Below are positions 24,968-33,815 of a stretch of DNA of 64,000 nucleotides, in pieces. Source of the DNA: CAMEON01 sp045602325. GTDB taxonomy: Bacteria > Bacillota > Clostridia > Oscillospirales > CAG-272. Within the stretch, counting starts at the first letter, position 1, and each line of letters starts with the position of its first letter. The translations under genes were made by a program, and so were the position numbers. Below the pieces are notes generated by a model, which did no database searches, was not told the origin of the DNA, and saw nothing but the letters and a program-made list of their open reading frames with translations. Where the stretch lies: NCBI GenBank assembly GCA_045602325.1, contig JAZSBH010000039.1, positions 25,731 to 89,730 of the forward strand. The letters run 5' to 3'.

Positions 24968-27826
24968 TCAATTATCTTTCTTTTTGCGCTTTGCGGTCAG
25001 CACCGCGCTGCCCGCCAGGGCGAGGGGCAGAATCAAGGAGGGAAGCATCGATCCGCACCCCTTGGAATCCTCACTGTCGGTTTCGGTTTCGGTGTCGGTC
25101 GTAACGTTAGGTGCCTTGGTAGTCGGCTCGATTACGGAACCCGTTTCTACGTTGGTGGGAATCTCGGTTTCACCCTCGGCGGGAGGTACGCTGCCGGGCA
25201 TGACGGTGTTGAACACGTAGTTCAGTCTGCCCAGAGGCGCCACGTCGCCCTCGGTGTAGAACTGCTCCATGGTGGTGATCTTGGACTCGCTATCCACCCA
25301 CTTGAAGTAGAAGTTCATGTAGTCGCAATGGCTGACTCCCAGCATTTCCAGCGGCACCGCGATCATGAGCTGATTTCCCTTGGCGCGGTAGCTCACCTCG
25401 CCGACGATCTCAAAGGAGTAAGCACCGTCCTTGCCGTTGTACTTAGCCACCGTGGTGGTGAATTCGTCCTTTGCCTGATAGTTGACAATGAAGTCGTAGC
25501 CGTACCAGCCTGTTGCAGCATTCTGATCGGCATCGATAAGGAGCTGCATCCAGGAGGAATTGGGATCGAACATGGAAACGTCGTGACGGGTCTGTGCATA
25601 GAAATAGATATTCTTGGTATCATGGGTGATCTTGGAAGCCAGAATGTCGTTGCGTCCCGTGGTATCGGTGTAGCGCTGGTTGCCGTAGCCGTCAAAATCA
25701 CGATCCAGACAATCGTTTTTCGGGTCGGTATAGGTCAGGGTCACGCTGTCCCACTGGGTGAAATCACCCGTAACGTTGATGGGATTGCGGGCATCCTGCA
25801 GAATGATGGGAGCCATACCCTTGAGCTTCTGGATGTTGTAGGCGAGCTGGATGTAGTAGTTATCGAAGTAACCGCCCTTCATCATCTCAATATCGCGGGA
25901 GAACTCCACCGAGGCCAGATCCACGAAGTGCGCGTACTCGTTGGAGGTGGACTGAAGCTGTGCGATCCATTCGTTCCAGCCCGTGACCAGCACGAAGGGA
26001 ACGTCAGCCTTGTGGGCTACGTCCCATTGAGCCTGGAAGTTGAGGCCCTGCTTATACAGTTCGGGATCAGCGGCGATGGCATTATAGTATTCCTCGGTGA
26101 GCTTGTCGGTGAGCTTGTCGGTGAGCTTGGCAGAACCGTAGGAGCGCCCCAGGTTGGTACGGTCCATCTTATCGTAGATGGAATCGCTGAAGCGCCATGT
26201 GCCGCGGTGCTGAGCAACCGAGACATTGATGGCAGATTGTTTACCTTTATCGTCGCGGTAGATGTATTGGGGCCGCTTCCCGTCCATCCAGGGCCAGGCA
26301 TTGATGTGATTTTCTGGCTCGGTGGGCCATTGATTGATCTTCATGGTGAAGAAATTATCGATGTTCGCGTCTGCGGGACCCACGATGACCGGCTTACCGT
26401 CAATGCAGAACCAGGTGTCGGAGTAGTGGCCGGGCTTGTAGATCTCGTTATAGAGGTTACGGATCATGTTCGAGGCGTTGGTATTGGTGTAGAACACCAC
26501 ACCGGGGGCATCGTAGCCCTGCTGATTCAACTCGTGGAGGATCTTCATGATCTTGAGCGCGGTATCCGAATGGGTGTGGTTATTGGTGGTGTCAAAGAAC
26601 AGGAAATCAATGCCGATGTTGGAGAGAAGCTCCATGTGCTTGCGGAGCACCCACTCGTCATTGATATAATAGTAGCCGTACAAAGGCTCGCCGAACCAAT
26701 GGAACTCTCCTACCTGACCGTATTTACCCGTGGAGAGCTTACCCTTGTCGGCATCGGGGGTGGAGTCCAGAATATCCTGGAGATTGTAGATCTCGTCCGT
26801 GGGTGCGTGCTTGCCGTGCCAGAGGAAGTAGAAGAGCCCCACGTTCCGCTCGCCGTTGTCCCCGATGACACCCACCTGGGTTGCATCGTACAGGGAGCGT
26901 CCCAGATCGTCGGTGCCTGCAAAGCCGCCGAAGCAGTTGATAGCATGGTTGGGGACCGTGTAAGACCGGGTCTCGCCGTTTACCTCATAGGAGATCGTTA
27001 CGGTCTTGCCGTCGTCGGACTCGGTGAAGGTCAGAGAGCCTGCGCGGGTGTCCTCGGGGGTCGTATCCATATCCTTGTATGCGGGATCGGTCCACTCAAC
27101 GGTGGCGCCGGTCTCCTCCTCCTCGTCGGTACTGCCGCCGGCGTTCTCCTTCTCCCAGGCCAGGAGCTTTTGGTACTCGTCGTAGTTGAAGCCCTCGGCG
27201 CCGTCCTCGGTGTCGAAAAAGGCGATACAGCGGATGTCGATGGCGTCCCCGGGCTGGATCTTGGGGTTCAGGGGATCGAAGCGAAAGGCGGTGAAGGCCA
27301 CTGCATCGTCCACGTCCTTCCAGGCCTCGCAGACCACGGTGATCTTGGCGAACTCCTTGGTGGGCTTCCAGCGCCAGATCTGGACGCCGCCCTTCTGGCC
27401 CATCTGCACCCCGTCGGAGCGGTTGCAGTACAGCTCGCCATCCTTGTCCATGTCGGTGCGGTAGATGATGGCCACCGACTTGCACTCCGAGGGCTTCATG
27501 TCGGGGACGTAGAGATTGCACATGGGATCGTCGGCGGTGGCGGTGAAGGTCGTATGGGAGCCCTCTGTGACGACGGCTGTGGTGTTGCCGATTCCCTCAA
27601 AGCTGAAGTAGGCGGTCAGATCCATGTAGTGGATCGGGATCGTGGAATTGATCTCCGGCTTCTTCGCAGAGAGGAGATCGAAGGAATAGGCATCGTTGTT
27701 CATGATATTTTCGGAATAGTCCTTTTCGGTATTGTTTGAGGCAGAGCATCCCATCAAAGCCGCCGCGCCTCCAAGAAGGGAGGCGCAGAGGATGGATGCC
27801 ACAGCCCGTTTGACGCTGTGTTTCAT
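24968..27826 (-). CDS. Large surface lipoprotein with GH99/GH71-like barrel and C-terminal Cys-TM anchor (paralogue A)
   Basis: This 952-residue exported protein has a signal peptide with lipobox-like ALMGC, and an N-terminal beta-rich region (about 45-215). Next is a TIM-barrel-like region with GLFYFLWHGKH, FHWFGEPLYGYYYINDEW, IDFLFFDTTN and LVTGWNEW, the last being a hallmark of GH99/WbsX-type and GH71 barrels. A C-terminal carbohydrate-binding-like domain (NVTGDFTQWDSVTLTY, WYGYDFIVNYQ) precedes a Thr/Glu-rich linker. It ends in GCGSMLPSLILPLALAGS and a basic tail, a membrane-anchor layout without LPXTG. AAAGGA precedes the start. The adjacent upstream gene is a clear paralogue. Likely a cell-surface glycan-degrading enzyme; the substrate is unknown. 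Confidence 0.78.
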   Translation of the reverse strand: MKHSVKRAVASILCASLLGGAAALMGCSASNNTEKDYSENIMNNDAYSFDLLSAKKPEINSTIPIHYMDLTAYFSFEGIGNTTAVVTEGSHTTFTATADDPMCNLYVPDMKPSECKSVAIIYRTDMDKDGELYCNRSDGVQMGQKGGVQIWRWKPTKEFAKITVVCEAWKDVDDAVAFTAFRFDPLNPKIQPGDAIDIRCIAFFDTEDGAEGFNYDEYQKLLAWEKENAGGSTDEEEETGATVEWTDPAYKDMDTTPEDTRAGSLTFTESDDGKTVTISYEVNGETRSYTVPNHAINCFGGFAGTDDLGRSLYDATQVGVIGDNGERNVGLFYFLWHGKHAPTDEIYNLQDILDSTPDADKGKLSTGKYGQVGEFHWFGEPLYGYYYINDEWVLRKHMELLSNIGIDFLFFDTTNNHTHSDTALKIMKILHELNQQGYDAPGVVFYTNTNASNMIRNLYNEIYKPGHYSDTWFCIDGKPVIVGPADANIDNFFTMKINQWPTEPENHINAWPWMDGKRPQYIYRDDKGKQSAINVSVAQHRGTWRFSDSIYDKMDRTNLGRSYGSAKLTDKLTDKLTEEYYNAIAADPELYKQGLNFQAQWDVAHKADVPFVLVTGWNEWIAQLQSTSNEYAHFVDLASVEFSRDIEMMKGGYFDNYYIQLAYNIQKLKGMAPIILQDARNPINVTGDFTQWDSVTLTYTDPKNDCLDRDFDGYGNQRYTDTTGRNDILASKITHDTKNIYFYAQTRHDVSMFDPNSSWMQLLIDADQNAATGWYGYDFIVNYQAKDEFTTTVAKYNGKDGAYSFEIVGEVSYRAKGNQLMIAVPLEMLGVSHCDYMNFYFKWVDSESKITTMEQFYTEGDVAPLGRLNYVFNTVMPGSVPPAEGETEIPTNVETGSVIEPTTKAPNVTTDTETETDSEDSKGCGSMLPSLILPLALAGSAVLTAKRKKKDN

Positions 27827-27850
27827 GGTAGAGTCCTTTCGTCGCTCGGA

Positions 27851-30769
27851 TTACTGTTCCTTACGCTTGATGAACACGACGGAGGAGAGGAGTGCCATCA
27901 GCGCGATGAAGCCCGCGGAAATAACGGTGGATTTGCATCCGCCGGAGGCAGGCTCGGTCTCGGAGACGCCGGGGGTCTCGACGGCGGGGGCGTCCGTGGG
28001 TGTCTCGGTGTCGGGAGTCTGGGTCTCGGGCTCGGTCACGGGTTGAGTCTCGGGAGCCGTAGTCTCATCCTCGGGGTAGGAGATGTTGGATACACCGGGG
28101 ATGTAGTTTTGGAAGACGTAATTCATTCTTCCCAAAGGTGCCACGTCGCCGTCGCAGTAGAAGTCCTCCATCTCGTCGTAGGTGGTTTCGCTGTCGGCCC
28201 ACTTGAACTGGAAGCAGAGCTCTTTGTAGCCCTCGATGCCCAACAGCTCCTGGGGAACCTCGATCATCATCTTGTTCTCCTTGACGCGGTAGGCGACCTC
28301 ACCCACGGTGGTAAAGCCGTACTGACCGTCGGTGCCGTTGTATTTAGCTACGGTGGTGACGGTACCGCTCTTGACCTCGTAGTTTACGACATAGTCGTAG
28401 CCGTACCAGCCTGTACTGCCGTTGCTGTCGGCGTCGATGTACAGCTTCATCCAGGAGGAATCGTTGTCATACAAAGGAATTTTGTCGGCGGTCTCAACGT
28501 AGAAGTAAATGTTCTTGGAATCAGCGGTCACCTTGGTAGCAACGATGTCGTTACGGCCGGAGGTGTTGGTATAGGGGGTTCTGCCGAAGCCAATGGCGTC
28601 GCGGTCAGCGGTATCGCCCTTGGCGTCGTAGTAGGTGAAAGCGACGGCATCCCATTGGTCAAACTCACCCGTGACGTTGATGGGATTGCGGGCATCCTGT
28701 ACCACAATGGGGGCTGCCCCCTTGACGCGCTGGACGTTGTAAGCAAGCTGGATGTAGTAGTTATCGAAGTAACCGCCCCGCATCATCTCGGAGTCGCGGG
28801 AGAACTCCATGGAGGAGGTGTCCACGAAGAAGATACTGCCGTCATTGGTGGGCTGACGCTGGGCGACCCACTCGTTCCAGCCGGTGACCAGGATGTACAT
28901 AGCACCCGAGTCAATGGCGCGGTCGAACTGTGCCTGGAAGTTGAGACCCTGGTTGGTGAGGGTTGGATCGGCCTTCCACTCGTCGTAGCGCTGCTGGAGA
29001 ATCTTTTCGTTGGAGCGCTTCTCTGCCCAGAAAGAGCGGCCGCGGTTGGAGGGATCGTTGTACAGGGAGGAGCTGGAGAAGCGGACGGAACCGCTGTGCT
29101 GGGCGATGGAGACGCTGATGGCGGCGCCGTCAAAGTCGTAAGCCGAGCGGAACAGGCGGGACGGCCACTGGAAGTCCATCCAAGGCCAGCCGTTGACCTT
29201 GGACTGCTCGGTGGGCCACTGGTTCTGCTTCATGGTGAAGAAATCGTTGATGTTGGCCTCGTTGGGACCGATGATGACCGGCTTACCGTTGATCTTGAAC
29301 CAGGTGTCCTCGTACAGACCCTTGCTGTAGATGTCGTTGTAGACCTGGCGGATAACGTTCTCGGCGGAGGAGTTGGTGTAGAAGACCACCTGAGGTGCGT
29401 CAAAGCCCTGCTCGTTGAGCTCGTGGAGGCACTCCATGAGCTTCTTGGCGTTGTGGAGGTAGGGGTAGCCGTTGGTGGTATCGAAATACAGGAAGTCGAT
29501 GTTGGCCTGGGTCAGAAGCTCGGCGTGCTTGCGATGTACCCACTGGTCGTTGGCGTAGTAGTAGCCGTAGAGGGGCTCGGCAAACCAGTGCATGGCGCCC
29601 ACGGGGCCGTACTTGCCGCATTTGGTGTTGCCTGCAGCCTCAACACCCACCTCATCGATGATCTTCTGCAAGTCGAAGATACCGCTGTCGCCGTGCTCAC
29701 CCTGCCACAGGAAGTAGAACAGACCGACGTACTTCTCACCGGTGGAGCCGTAGGCGCCTACGTCGGTAGAGGTGTACATGGTGCGGTCGAGGTCGTCGGT
29801 GGCGGCGTAACCGCCCATGGTGTAGTTGTAGTTGTTGGGCACGGTGTAAGAGACGGTCTCGCCGTTTACGTGATAGGAAATGGTGACACTCTTACCGTCC
29901 TCGGAGACCTCGTACTTGAGGGAACCGCCGTCGGTGTCCTCGGGGGTGGTCTCCTTTTCCGTGTATGTCGGTGTCTCCCAAGCGTAGTTTTTCTTGGCCT
30001 CCTCTTCTTGGCGCTTCAGTTCCTCTTCATAAGCCAGCTTGGCGATATACTGCTCCATATCGAAACCGTTGTAGAGCTCCTCGGTCTCAAAGAAGGCGAT
30101 GAAGCGGATGTCGATGGAAGCGCCTGCGGGGATGGGGTACTTGACCCAGCCGGTAGAATCCTTGTAGGGCTCGCCGTTCTCGTTGAGCACGTAGCCGGCC
30201 TCCAGGGGATCGAAGCGGAAGAAGGTAGATTTCGTGCCGTTGTAGGCACCGCTGTCGATGATGGGCTGGGTGTCGAAGCCGTGGGCGTGCCACTCGCCGT
30301 CTGCAACCACAGCGGTCTCCAGCATAGCTGTGTCGTCCTTGGGGTCATTGCCGGTGGAGCCCATGTAGCACTGAATGGTGGTGTTCTCGGCATTGGAGGA
30401 GCGGTAGGCGATGACCACGTACTTGACAGGCATATCCAAGGTGGACATGGGGCGGAAGTAGGGGTCGGCGGCAGAGGGGGTAATGGTGACGTAACCGTCC
30501 TTCAGCTCGACCGAGCCCAGTCTGTCATTGGCACCCGTAGCCTTAGACAGCTCCTCGGCGGTGAGGATGTGGGAGGGCTCGGTGGTATTAAAGGTAGGTG
30601 CCTCGTCTGCCAGGAGATCGAAGGTGTGCCGATCGCCCGTGCTGGCTGCTGCCTCGGAGGAGAGGACTGTAGCGAGCATCGTAGCGGTCAGTGTGGCGAC
30701 AGAGCCGAGCATGAGCACGGCCAGAAGAACCGACATGATCGTCAGAAGAGTTTTCTTTTTTGCGTTCAT
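27851..30769 (-). CDS. Large surface protein with GH99/GH71-like barrel and C-terminal Cys-TM anchor (paralogue B)
   Basis: This 972-residue paralogue of the downstream gene shares the same domain order. The signal segment LLTIMSVLLAVLMLGSVATL has no lipobox. GLFYFLWQGEH, MHWFAEPLYGYYYANDQW, IDFLYFDTTN and LVTGWNEWVAQ mark the barrel. NVTGEFDQWDAVAFTYYD and WYGYDYVVNYE mark the binding-type domain. A Pro/Thr/Glu-rich stalk and GGCKSTVISAGFIALMAL plus KRKEQ form the anchor. The gap to paralogue A is 24 bp, so both are cotranscribed from the promoter at 30817-30845. The tandem pair arose by duplication. Confidence 0.8.
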   Translation of the reverse strand: MNAKKKTLLTIMSVLLAVLMLGSVATLTATMLATVLSSEAAASTGDRHTFDLLADEAPTFNTTEPSHILTAEELSKATGANDRLGSVELKDGYVTITPSAADPYFRPMSTLDMPVKYVVIAYRSSNAENTTIQCYMGSTGNDPKDDTAMLETAVVADGEWHAHGFDTQPIIDSGAYNGTKSTFFRFDPLEAGYVLNENGEPYKDSTGWVKYPIPAGASIDIRFIAFFETEELYNGFDMEQYIAKLAYEEELKRQEEEAKKNYAWETPTYTEKETTPEDTDGGSLKYEVSEDGKSVTISYHVNGETVSYTVPNNYNYTMGGYAATDDLDRTMYTSTDVGAYGSTGEKYVGLFYFLWQGEHGDSGIFDLQKIIDEVGVEAAGNTKCGKYGPVGAMHWFAEPLYGYYYANDQWVHRKHAELLTQANIDFLYFDTTNGYPYLHNAKKLMECLHELNEQGFDAPQVVFYTNSSAENVIRQVYNDIYSKGLYEDTWFKINGKPVIIGPNEANINDFFTMKQNQWPTEQSKVNGWPWMDFQWPSRLFRSAYDFDGAAISVSIAQHSGSVRFSSSSLYNDPSNRGRSFWAEKRSNEKILQQRYDEWKADPTLTNQGLNFQAQFDRAIDSGAMYILVTGWNEWVAQRQPTNDGSIFFVDTSSMEFSRDSEMMRGGYFDNYYIQLAYNVQRVKGAAPIVVQDARNPINVTGEFDQWDAVAFTYYDAKGDTADRDAIGFGRTPYTNTSGRNDIVATKVTADSKNIYFYVETADKIPLYDNDSSWMKLYIDADSNGSTGWYGYDYVVNYEVKSGTVTTVAKYNGTDGQYGFTTVGEVAYRVKENKMMIEVPQELLGIEGYKELCFQFKWADSETTYDEMEDFYCDGDVAPLGRMNYVFQNYIPGVSNISYPEDETTAPETQPVTEPETQTPDTETPTDAPAVETPGVSETEPASGGCKSTVISAGFIALMALLSSVVFIKRKEQ

Positions 30770-30816
30770 AGTCTGTATCCTTTCTTATACACCGCATAAG
30801 GGTGGGAATCATACAT

Positions 30817-30845
30817 ATTATATCAAATGAATACGATTTTTGCAA
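30817..30845 (-). promoter_or_regulatory. Promoter for the surface glycosidase pair
   Basis: Minus strand: TTGCAA, 17-nt spacer, TATAAT with extended TGA, 47 bp before the start at 30769. Confidence 0.82.
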
Positions 30846-30892
30846 TAGGTTTTGAATTTTTTGGCATAATGACGAAAAACTCAAGGGCTTTT

Positions 30893-30933
30893 TGACCCGA
30901 AAAGAGAAAGAGCGGCTTCCGATCGGATGCCGC
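30893..30933 (-). terminator. Intrinsic terminator of the 30966-31487 gene
   Basis: GCGGC-T-TCC pairs with GGA-T-GCCGC around a GATC loop (30912-30933). On the minus strand it is followed by CTTTCTCTTTTC. Confidence 0.8.
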
Positions 30934-30965
30934 CCTGTCTGTTTTCAACAAAGCCGTTGCTTTAT

Positions 30966-31487
30966 TTACCGTTCCAAAACCTCGCTTCCGTTCCAGCGAT
31001 ATACTTCAAAAACCCCCGTGTATTTTCCGCTTACCTTTTCCAGGAAGGTTGCGGGCTTTTTGAGCTTATTCATCATGTCACGCAGAGCCTCCTCGTGATC
31101 AGGCATCTGATACAGCCATTCCATGGGATAGGTGCTGACCTTGCGGTGATTCTCGTAGGCATCCCGATTCTTGTACCGCACGATGGCGACGATGTTATTT
31201 TCGATGACCTCGTCTATGGCAGAGAGAGCCTCCTCGGGATCCAATTTGGTCGCCACCTCAGCTTGCCCGAACCGCAGGGAGCAGGAGGACACGTACCCCT
31301 TATAAGTATCGACCTGCAAGGACACCGAAAAACGCCCTTCTTCAGGGTGGGGGAGGATCAATTCCATCACCTCCTCGCCCTTGTCGGTTACGTCGGTAAC
31401 GGTACGGGGGCGGCTGTCGCGGGGGAAACGAGGTAGGTAGGTGCGTGTCAACAGGGAAGCGTATTCTTCGACGGTGTATGGAGGCAT
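30966..31487 (-). CDS. Hypothetical protein
   Basis: This 173-residue soluble protein has no signal peptide or membrane helix. The sequence begins MPPYTVEEYASLLTRTYLP and has mixed alpha/beta character, with a long charged helix near EEALSAIDEVIENNIVAIVR. No family recognised. AAAGGAG precedes the start. It is transcribed away from the DUF6062 gene, from a promoter that abuts the one for that gene. Confidence 0.75.
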   Translation of the reverse strand: MPPYTVEEYASLLTRTYLPRFPRDSRPRTVTDVTDKGEEVMELILPHPEEGRFSVSLQVDTYKGYVSSCSLRFGQAEVATKLDPEEALSAIDEVIENNIVAIVRYKNRDAYENHRKVSTYPMEWLYQMPDHEEALRDMMNKLKKPATFLEKVSGKYTGVFEVYRWNGSEVLER

Positions 31488-31557
31488 GGGACACGGGCTC
31501 CTTTGGAATGTTTTTACCGCGGAAGCCGTGTTTCGGGCAAAAATTTTCCCCGACCCC

Positions 31558-31586
31558 TTGCAATCCGCGTGAATCTATGGTATCAT
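31558..31586 (+). promoter_or_regulatory. Promoter for the DUF6062 operon
   Basis: TTGCAA, 17-nt spacer, TATCAT with extended TGG, 61 bp before the start at 31648. Confidence 0.75.
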
Positions 31587-31588
31587 AT

Positions 31589-31617
31589 AGTATAAATGAT
31601 TTCTTCCCAAAAAGCAA
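31589..31617 (-). promoter_or_regulatory. Promoter for the 30966-31487 gene
   Basis: Minus strand: TTGCTT, 17-nt spacer, TATACT. Its -10 lies 2 bp from the -10 of the plus-strand promoter at 31558-31586, so the two polymerases would compete for the same DNA. Confidence 0.6.
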
Positions 31618-31647
31618 GAGAAAAATGTAAAAATTTCGGAGGTTCCC

Positions 31648-32346
31648 ATGGAACAGATCTATACCATACCCGTAAACGAAGCATTTGAAGCCTCCCGCGA
31701 CGATGCGGCCTGCGGATGCCCCATGTGCGCCATCTACCGCAAGCTGGAGGAAAACGAGCTGGATCTTATCCTCGGTGCGTCCATGATGGAGCCCGACGTT
31801 CGTATCAAAACCAACGAGCAGGGCTTCTGCCGCCTGCATTACGACCTTATGTTCGTCCGCAAGAATCGCCTGGGGATGGCACTCACCCTGGAGAGCCATC
31901 TAAAGGAGCTGCAATCCGAGATCAAGGAAGGAACCTTCGGCACCCCCGGAAGCAAGCCTCTCAAGCGGATCACAGAACTGGAAGGGAACTGCTACGTCTG
32001 CAAGCGCGCTCAATTCCACTTTGAACACATGGCCGAGACCGTGGTCTTTCTGTGGGATTCCGACGAGGACTTCGGCCCCAAACTCCGTGCCCAGCCCTAC
32101 TTCTGCCTGCCTCACTACAAAAAACTCCTGGAGTACGGTCAGAAGCGTTTGGGCAAAAAGAAGCTCGCTCAATTCACCGCCGAGGTCGGCAAAGTGGTGA
32201 ACGACTATATGACCACCCTCACCGACGACATCAGTTGGTTCTGCAAGAAGTTCGATTACCGCTATGACCAAGAGCCTTGGTATAACTCCAAGGATTCGGT
32301 GGAGCGTGCCATCAAGTTCCTGCGATCGGACATCCACAACAAGTAA
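31648..32346 (+). CDS. DUF6062 family protein
   Basis: This 232-residue soluble protein contains two similar cysteine/histidine units: CGCPMCAIYRKLEE with GFCRLHYDL in the first half, and NCYVCKRAQFHFEH with YFCLPHYKKLLE in the second. The pattern looks like a duplicated metal-binding or thiol module, as in the DUF6062 family of Clostridia. GGAGG precedes the start. A DMT carrier follows 22 bp downstream, then MnmM. Function unknown; Zn or Fe-S binding is a guess from Cys spacing. Confidence 0.82.
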   Translation: MEQIYTIPVNEAFEASRDDAACGCPMCAIYRKLEENELDLILGASMMEPDVRIKTNEQGFCRLHYDLMFVRKNRLGMALTLESHLKELQSEIKEGTFGTPGSKPLKRITELEGNCYVCKRAQFHFEHMAETVVFLWDSDEDFGPKLRAQPYFCLPHYKKLLEYGQKRLGKKKLAQFTAEVGKVVNDYMTTLTDDISWFCKKFDYRYDQEPWYNSKDSVERAIKFLRSDIHNK

Positions 32347-32368
32347 AAAGAAAAGGGAAGCGAGCAGT

Positions 32369-33232
32369 ATGAATTACCTTCTCCTTTTCCTCACCGCTCT
32401 CTTTATCACCTTCCAGAAGATCATCCAGGAGCGATACAACGCCAAATGCAAATCGGGGGTATTCTTCTTCAGCGGTATGATCTCCTTCTTCGCCATGTGC
32501 TTTTTCATGGCGGTCAATCGCACTTGGGAGTGGAATGCTCACCTGATCCTCCCTGCCGTAGCCTTCGGTCTGTCCTACGCCGCCGCCACGGTCTTCGTTG
32601 TGTTGGCCATCAAGTGCGGATCGTTGGCCAAAACCACCCTCATCACCTCCTACTCCCTCCTGGTTCCTGCTTTTGCAGGACTCATCGTCCTCCGCGAGCC
32701 CATCGGCATCCCTATGGTGGCAGGTATGATCCTGCTGACCGTGTCCCTGTGGCTGACCAATCACCAAAAGAGCACCGGCGCGGAAAAAGAAAAAGTCACC
32801 CTTAAATGGGTGATCTACTTGGTTCTCGGCTTCACGGGAAACGGTATGTGCTCCACGGTGCAGAAGCTGGCACCTCACTTTGTGGACGGTGCCGTGCTTA
32901 ACCAGAATATGTATATGATCGCAGCCTTGGGACTGTCTTCGGTGGTGCTCATCTCTGCCTCGTTCATAACGAAAGAAACCGATCTGAAGTCCACCTTGCT
33001 CCACGGTGCGCCCCTCTCCCTGTTCTGCGGGCTCTTTAACGGCGCGGTCAATTATCTTGCCATCTACCTCAACCAATTCATCCCCGCGTCGGTGATGTTC
33101 CCCGTCCTTTCGGCGGGGGAGATCATTCTGATTTTTCCATATTCGCTTTTGGTATGCCACGAGCGGTTCACAAAAAAACAGTGGGCAGGCTTTGCCATCG
33201 GTATTGTATCGGTGGTACTGCTCAATTTATAA
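32369..33232 (+). CDS. DMT superfamily (EamA-type) transporter
   Basis: This 287-residue membrane protein has about ten hydrophobic helices in two homologous halves. The first half ends near LREPIGIPMVAGMILLTVSL, the usual end of an EamA unit, and the second near AGFAIGIVSVVLLNL. The start at 32369 follows GGGAAG; an upstream in-frame ATG lies inside the previous gene. Substrate unknown; small metabolite export is typical for the family. Confidence 0.83.
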   Translation: MNYLLLFLTALFITFQKIIQERYNAKCKSGVFFFSGMISFFAMCFFMAVNRTWEWNAHLILPAVAFGLSYAAATVFVVLAIKCGSLAKTTLITSYSLLVPAFAGLIVLREPIGIPMVAGMILLTVSLWLTNHQKSTGAEKEKVTLKWVIYLVLGFTGNGMCSTVQKLAPHFVDGAVLNQNMYMIAALGLSSVVLISASFITKETDLKSTLLHGAPLSLFCGLFNGAVNYLAIYLNQFIPASVMFPVLSAGEIILIFPYSLLVCHERFTKKQWAGFAIGIVSVVLLNL

Positions 33233-33243
33233 AGGAGATTCCC

Positions 33244-33798
33244 ATGATCGACCTACTCGACCTTCACAAATACTTCATTCTTAAGCACCTCCGCCCCGGT
33301 GATGTGGCGGTGGATTTCACCATGGGTAACGGCCACGACACCGAGTTTCTGTCCAAGACCGTTGGCCCGGAGGGCTTCGTCTACGCCTTCGACATTCAGG
33401 AGCAGGCGCTGGCCTCCACCCAGGAGCATCTGGTGAACGTGGGCTGTCCCGACAACTATCAGCTCATCCTGGACTCCCATTCCAACCTCAAAAAGTACGT
33501 GGACGTCCCCTTTAAGGCGGGGATGTTCAATCTCGGCTGGCTCCCCGGCGGGGATAAATCCATCACCACCCTGCGGGAGACAACCCTCCCTGCCATCCGC
33601 GATGCCATCAGCCTCATGGATAGGGATGCCATCCTGAATATCGCCGTCTACCCGGGCCATAAGGAGGGCGATGCCGAAGGGCAGATGATCCTCGACTATC
33701 TGGCAGGCATCAGCCGTCACCGTGTCTGTGCCACCCTCGTCAAAATTGTCAATTCTCCTTCGTCTCCCTTCTTCATCGTCGTGGAAACCAAACCCTAA
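33244..33798 (+). CDS. mnmM: MnmM (YtqB)-like tRNA U34 methyltransferase
   Basis: This 184-residue class I SAM-dependent methyltransferase of the YtqB family has VAVDFTMGNGHDTEFLS as the SAM-binding motif, FVYAFDIQEQAL as the acidic strand, and FNLGWLPGGDKSITT, which is the family signature. The Bacillus homologue converts the nm5 group to mnm5 on wobble uridine 34 of tRNA. AAAGGAG precedes the start. It lies between the DMT carrier and a VanY-type carboxypeptidase in one plus-strand run. Confidence 0.88.
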   Translation: MIDLLDLHKYFILKHLRPGDVAVDFTMGNGHDTEFLSKTVGPEGFVYAFDIQEQALASTQEHLVNVGCPDNYQLILDSHSNLKKYVDVPFKAGMFNLGWLPGGDKSITTLRETTLPAIRDAISLMDRDAILNIAVYPGHKEGDAEGQMILDYLAGISRHRVCATLVKIVNSPSSPFFIVVETKP

Positions 33799-33815
33799 AC
33801 CACAAAGGAGTCGCC

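Noticed and set aside
24962..30799. Two very long open frames on the plus strand opposite the surface glycosidases (over 900 codons each)
   Set aside because: They are antisense shadows caused by high GC and codon bias; no ribosome-binding sites and no recognisable domains, whereas the minus-strand frames have signal peptides and clear motifs.
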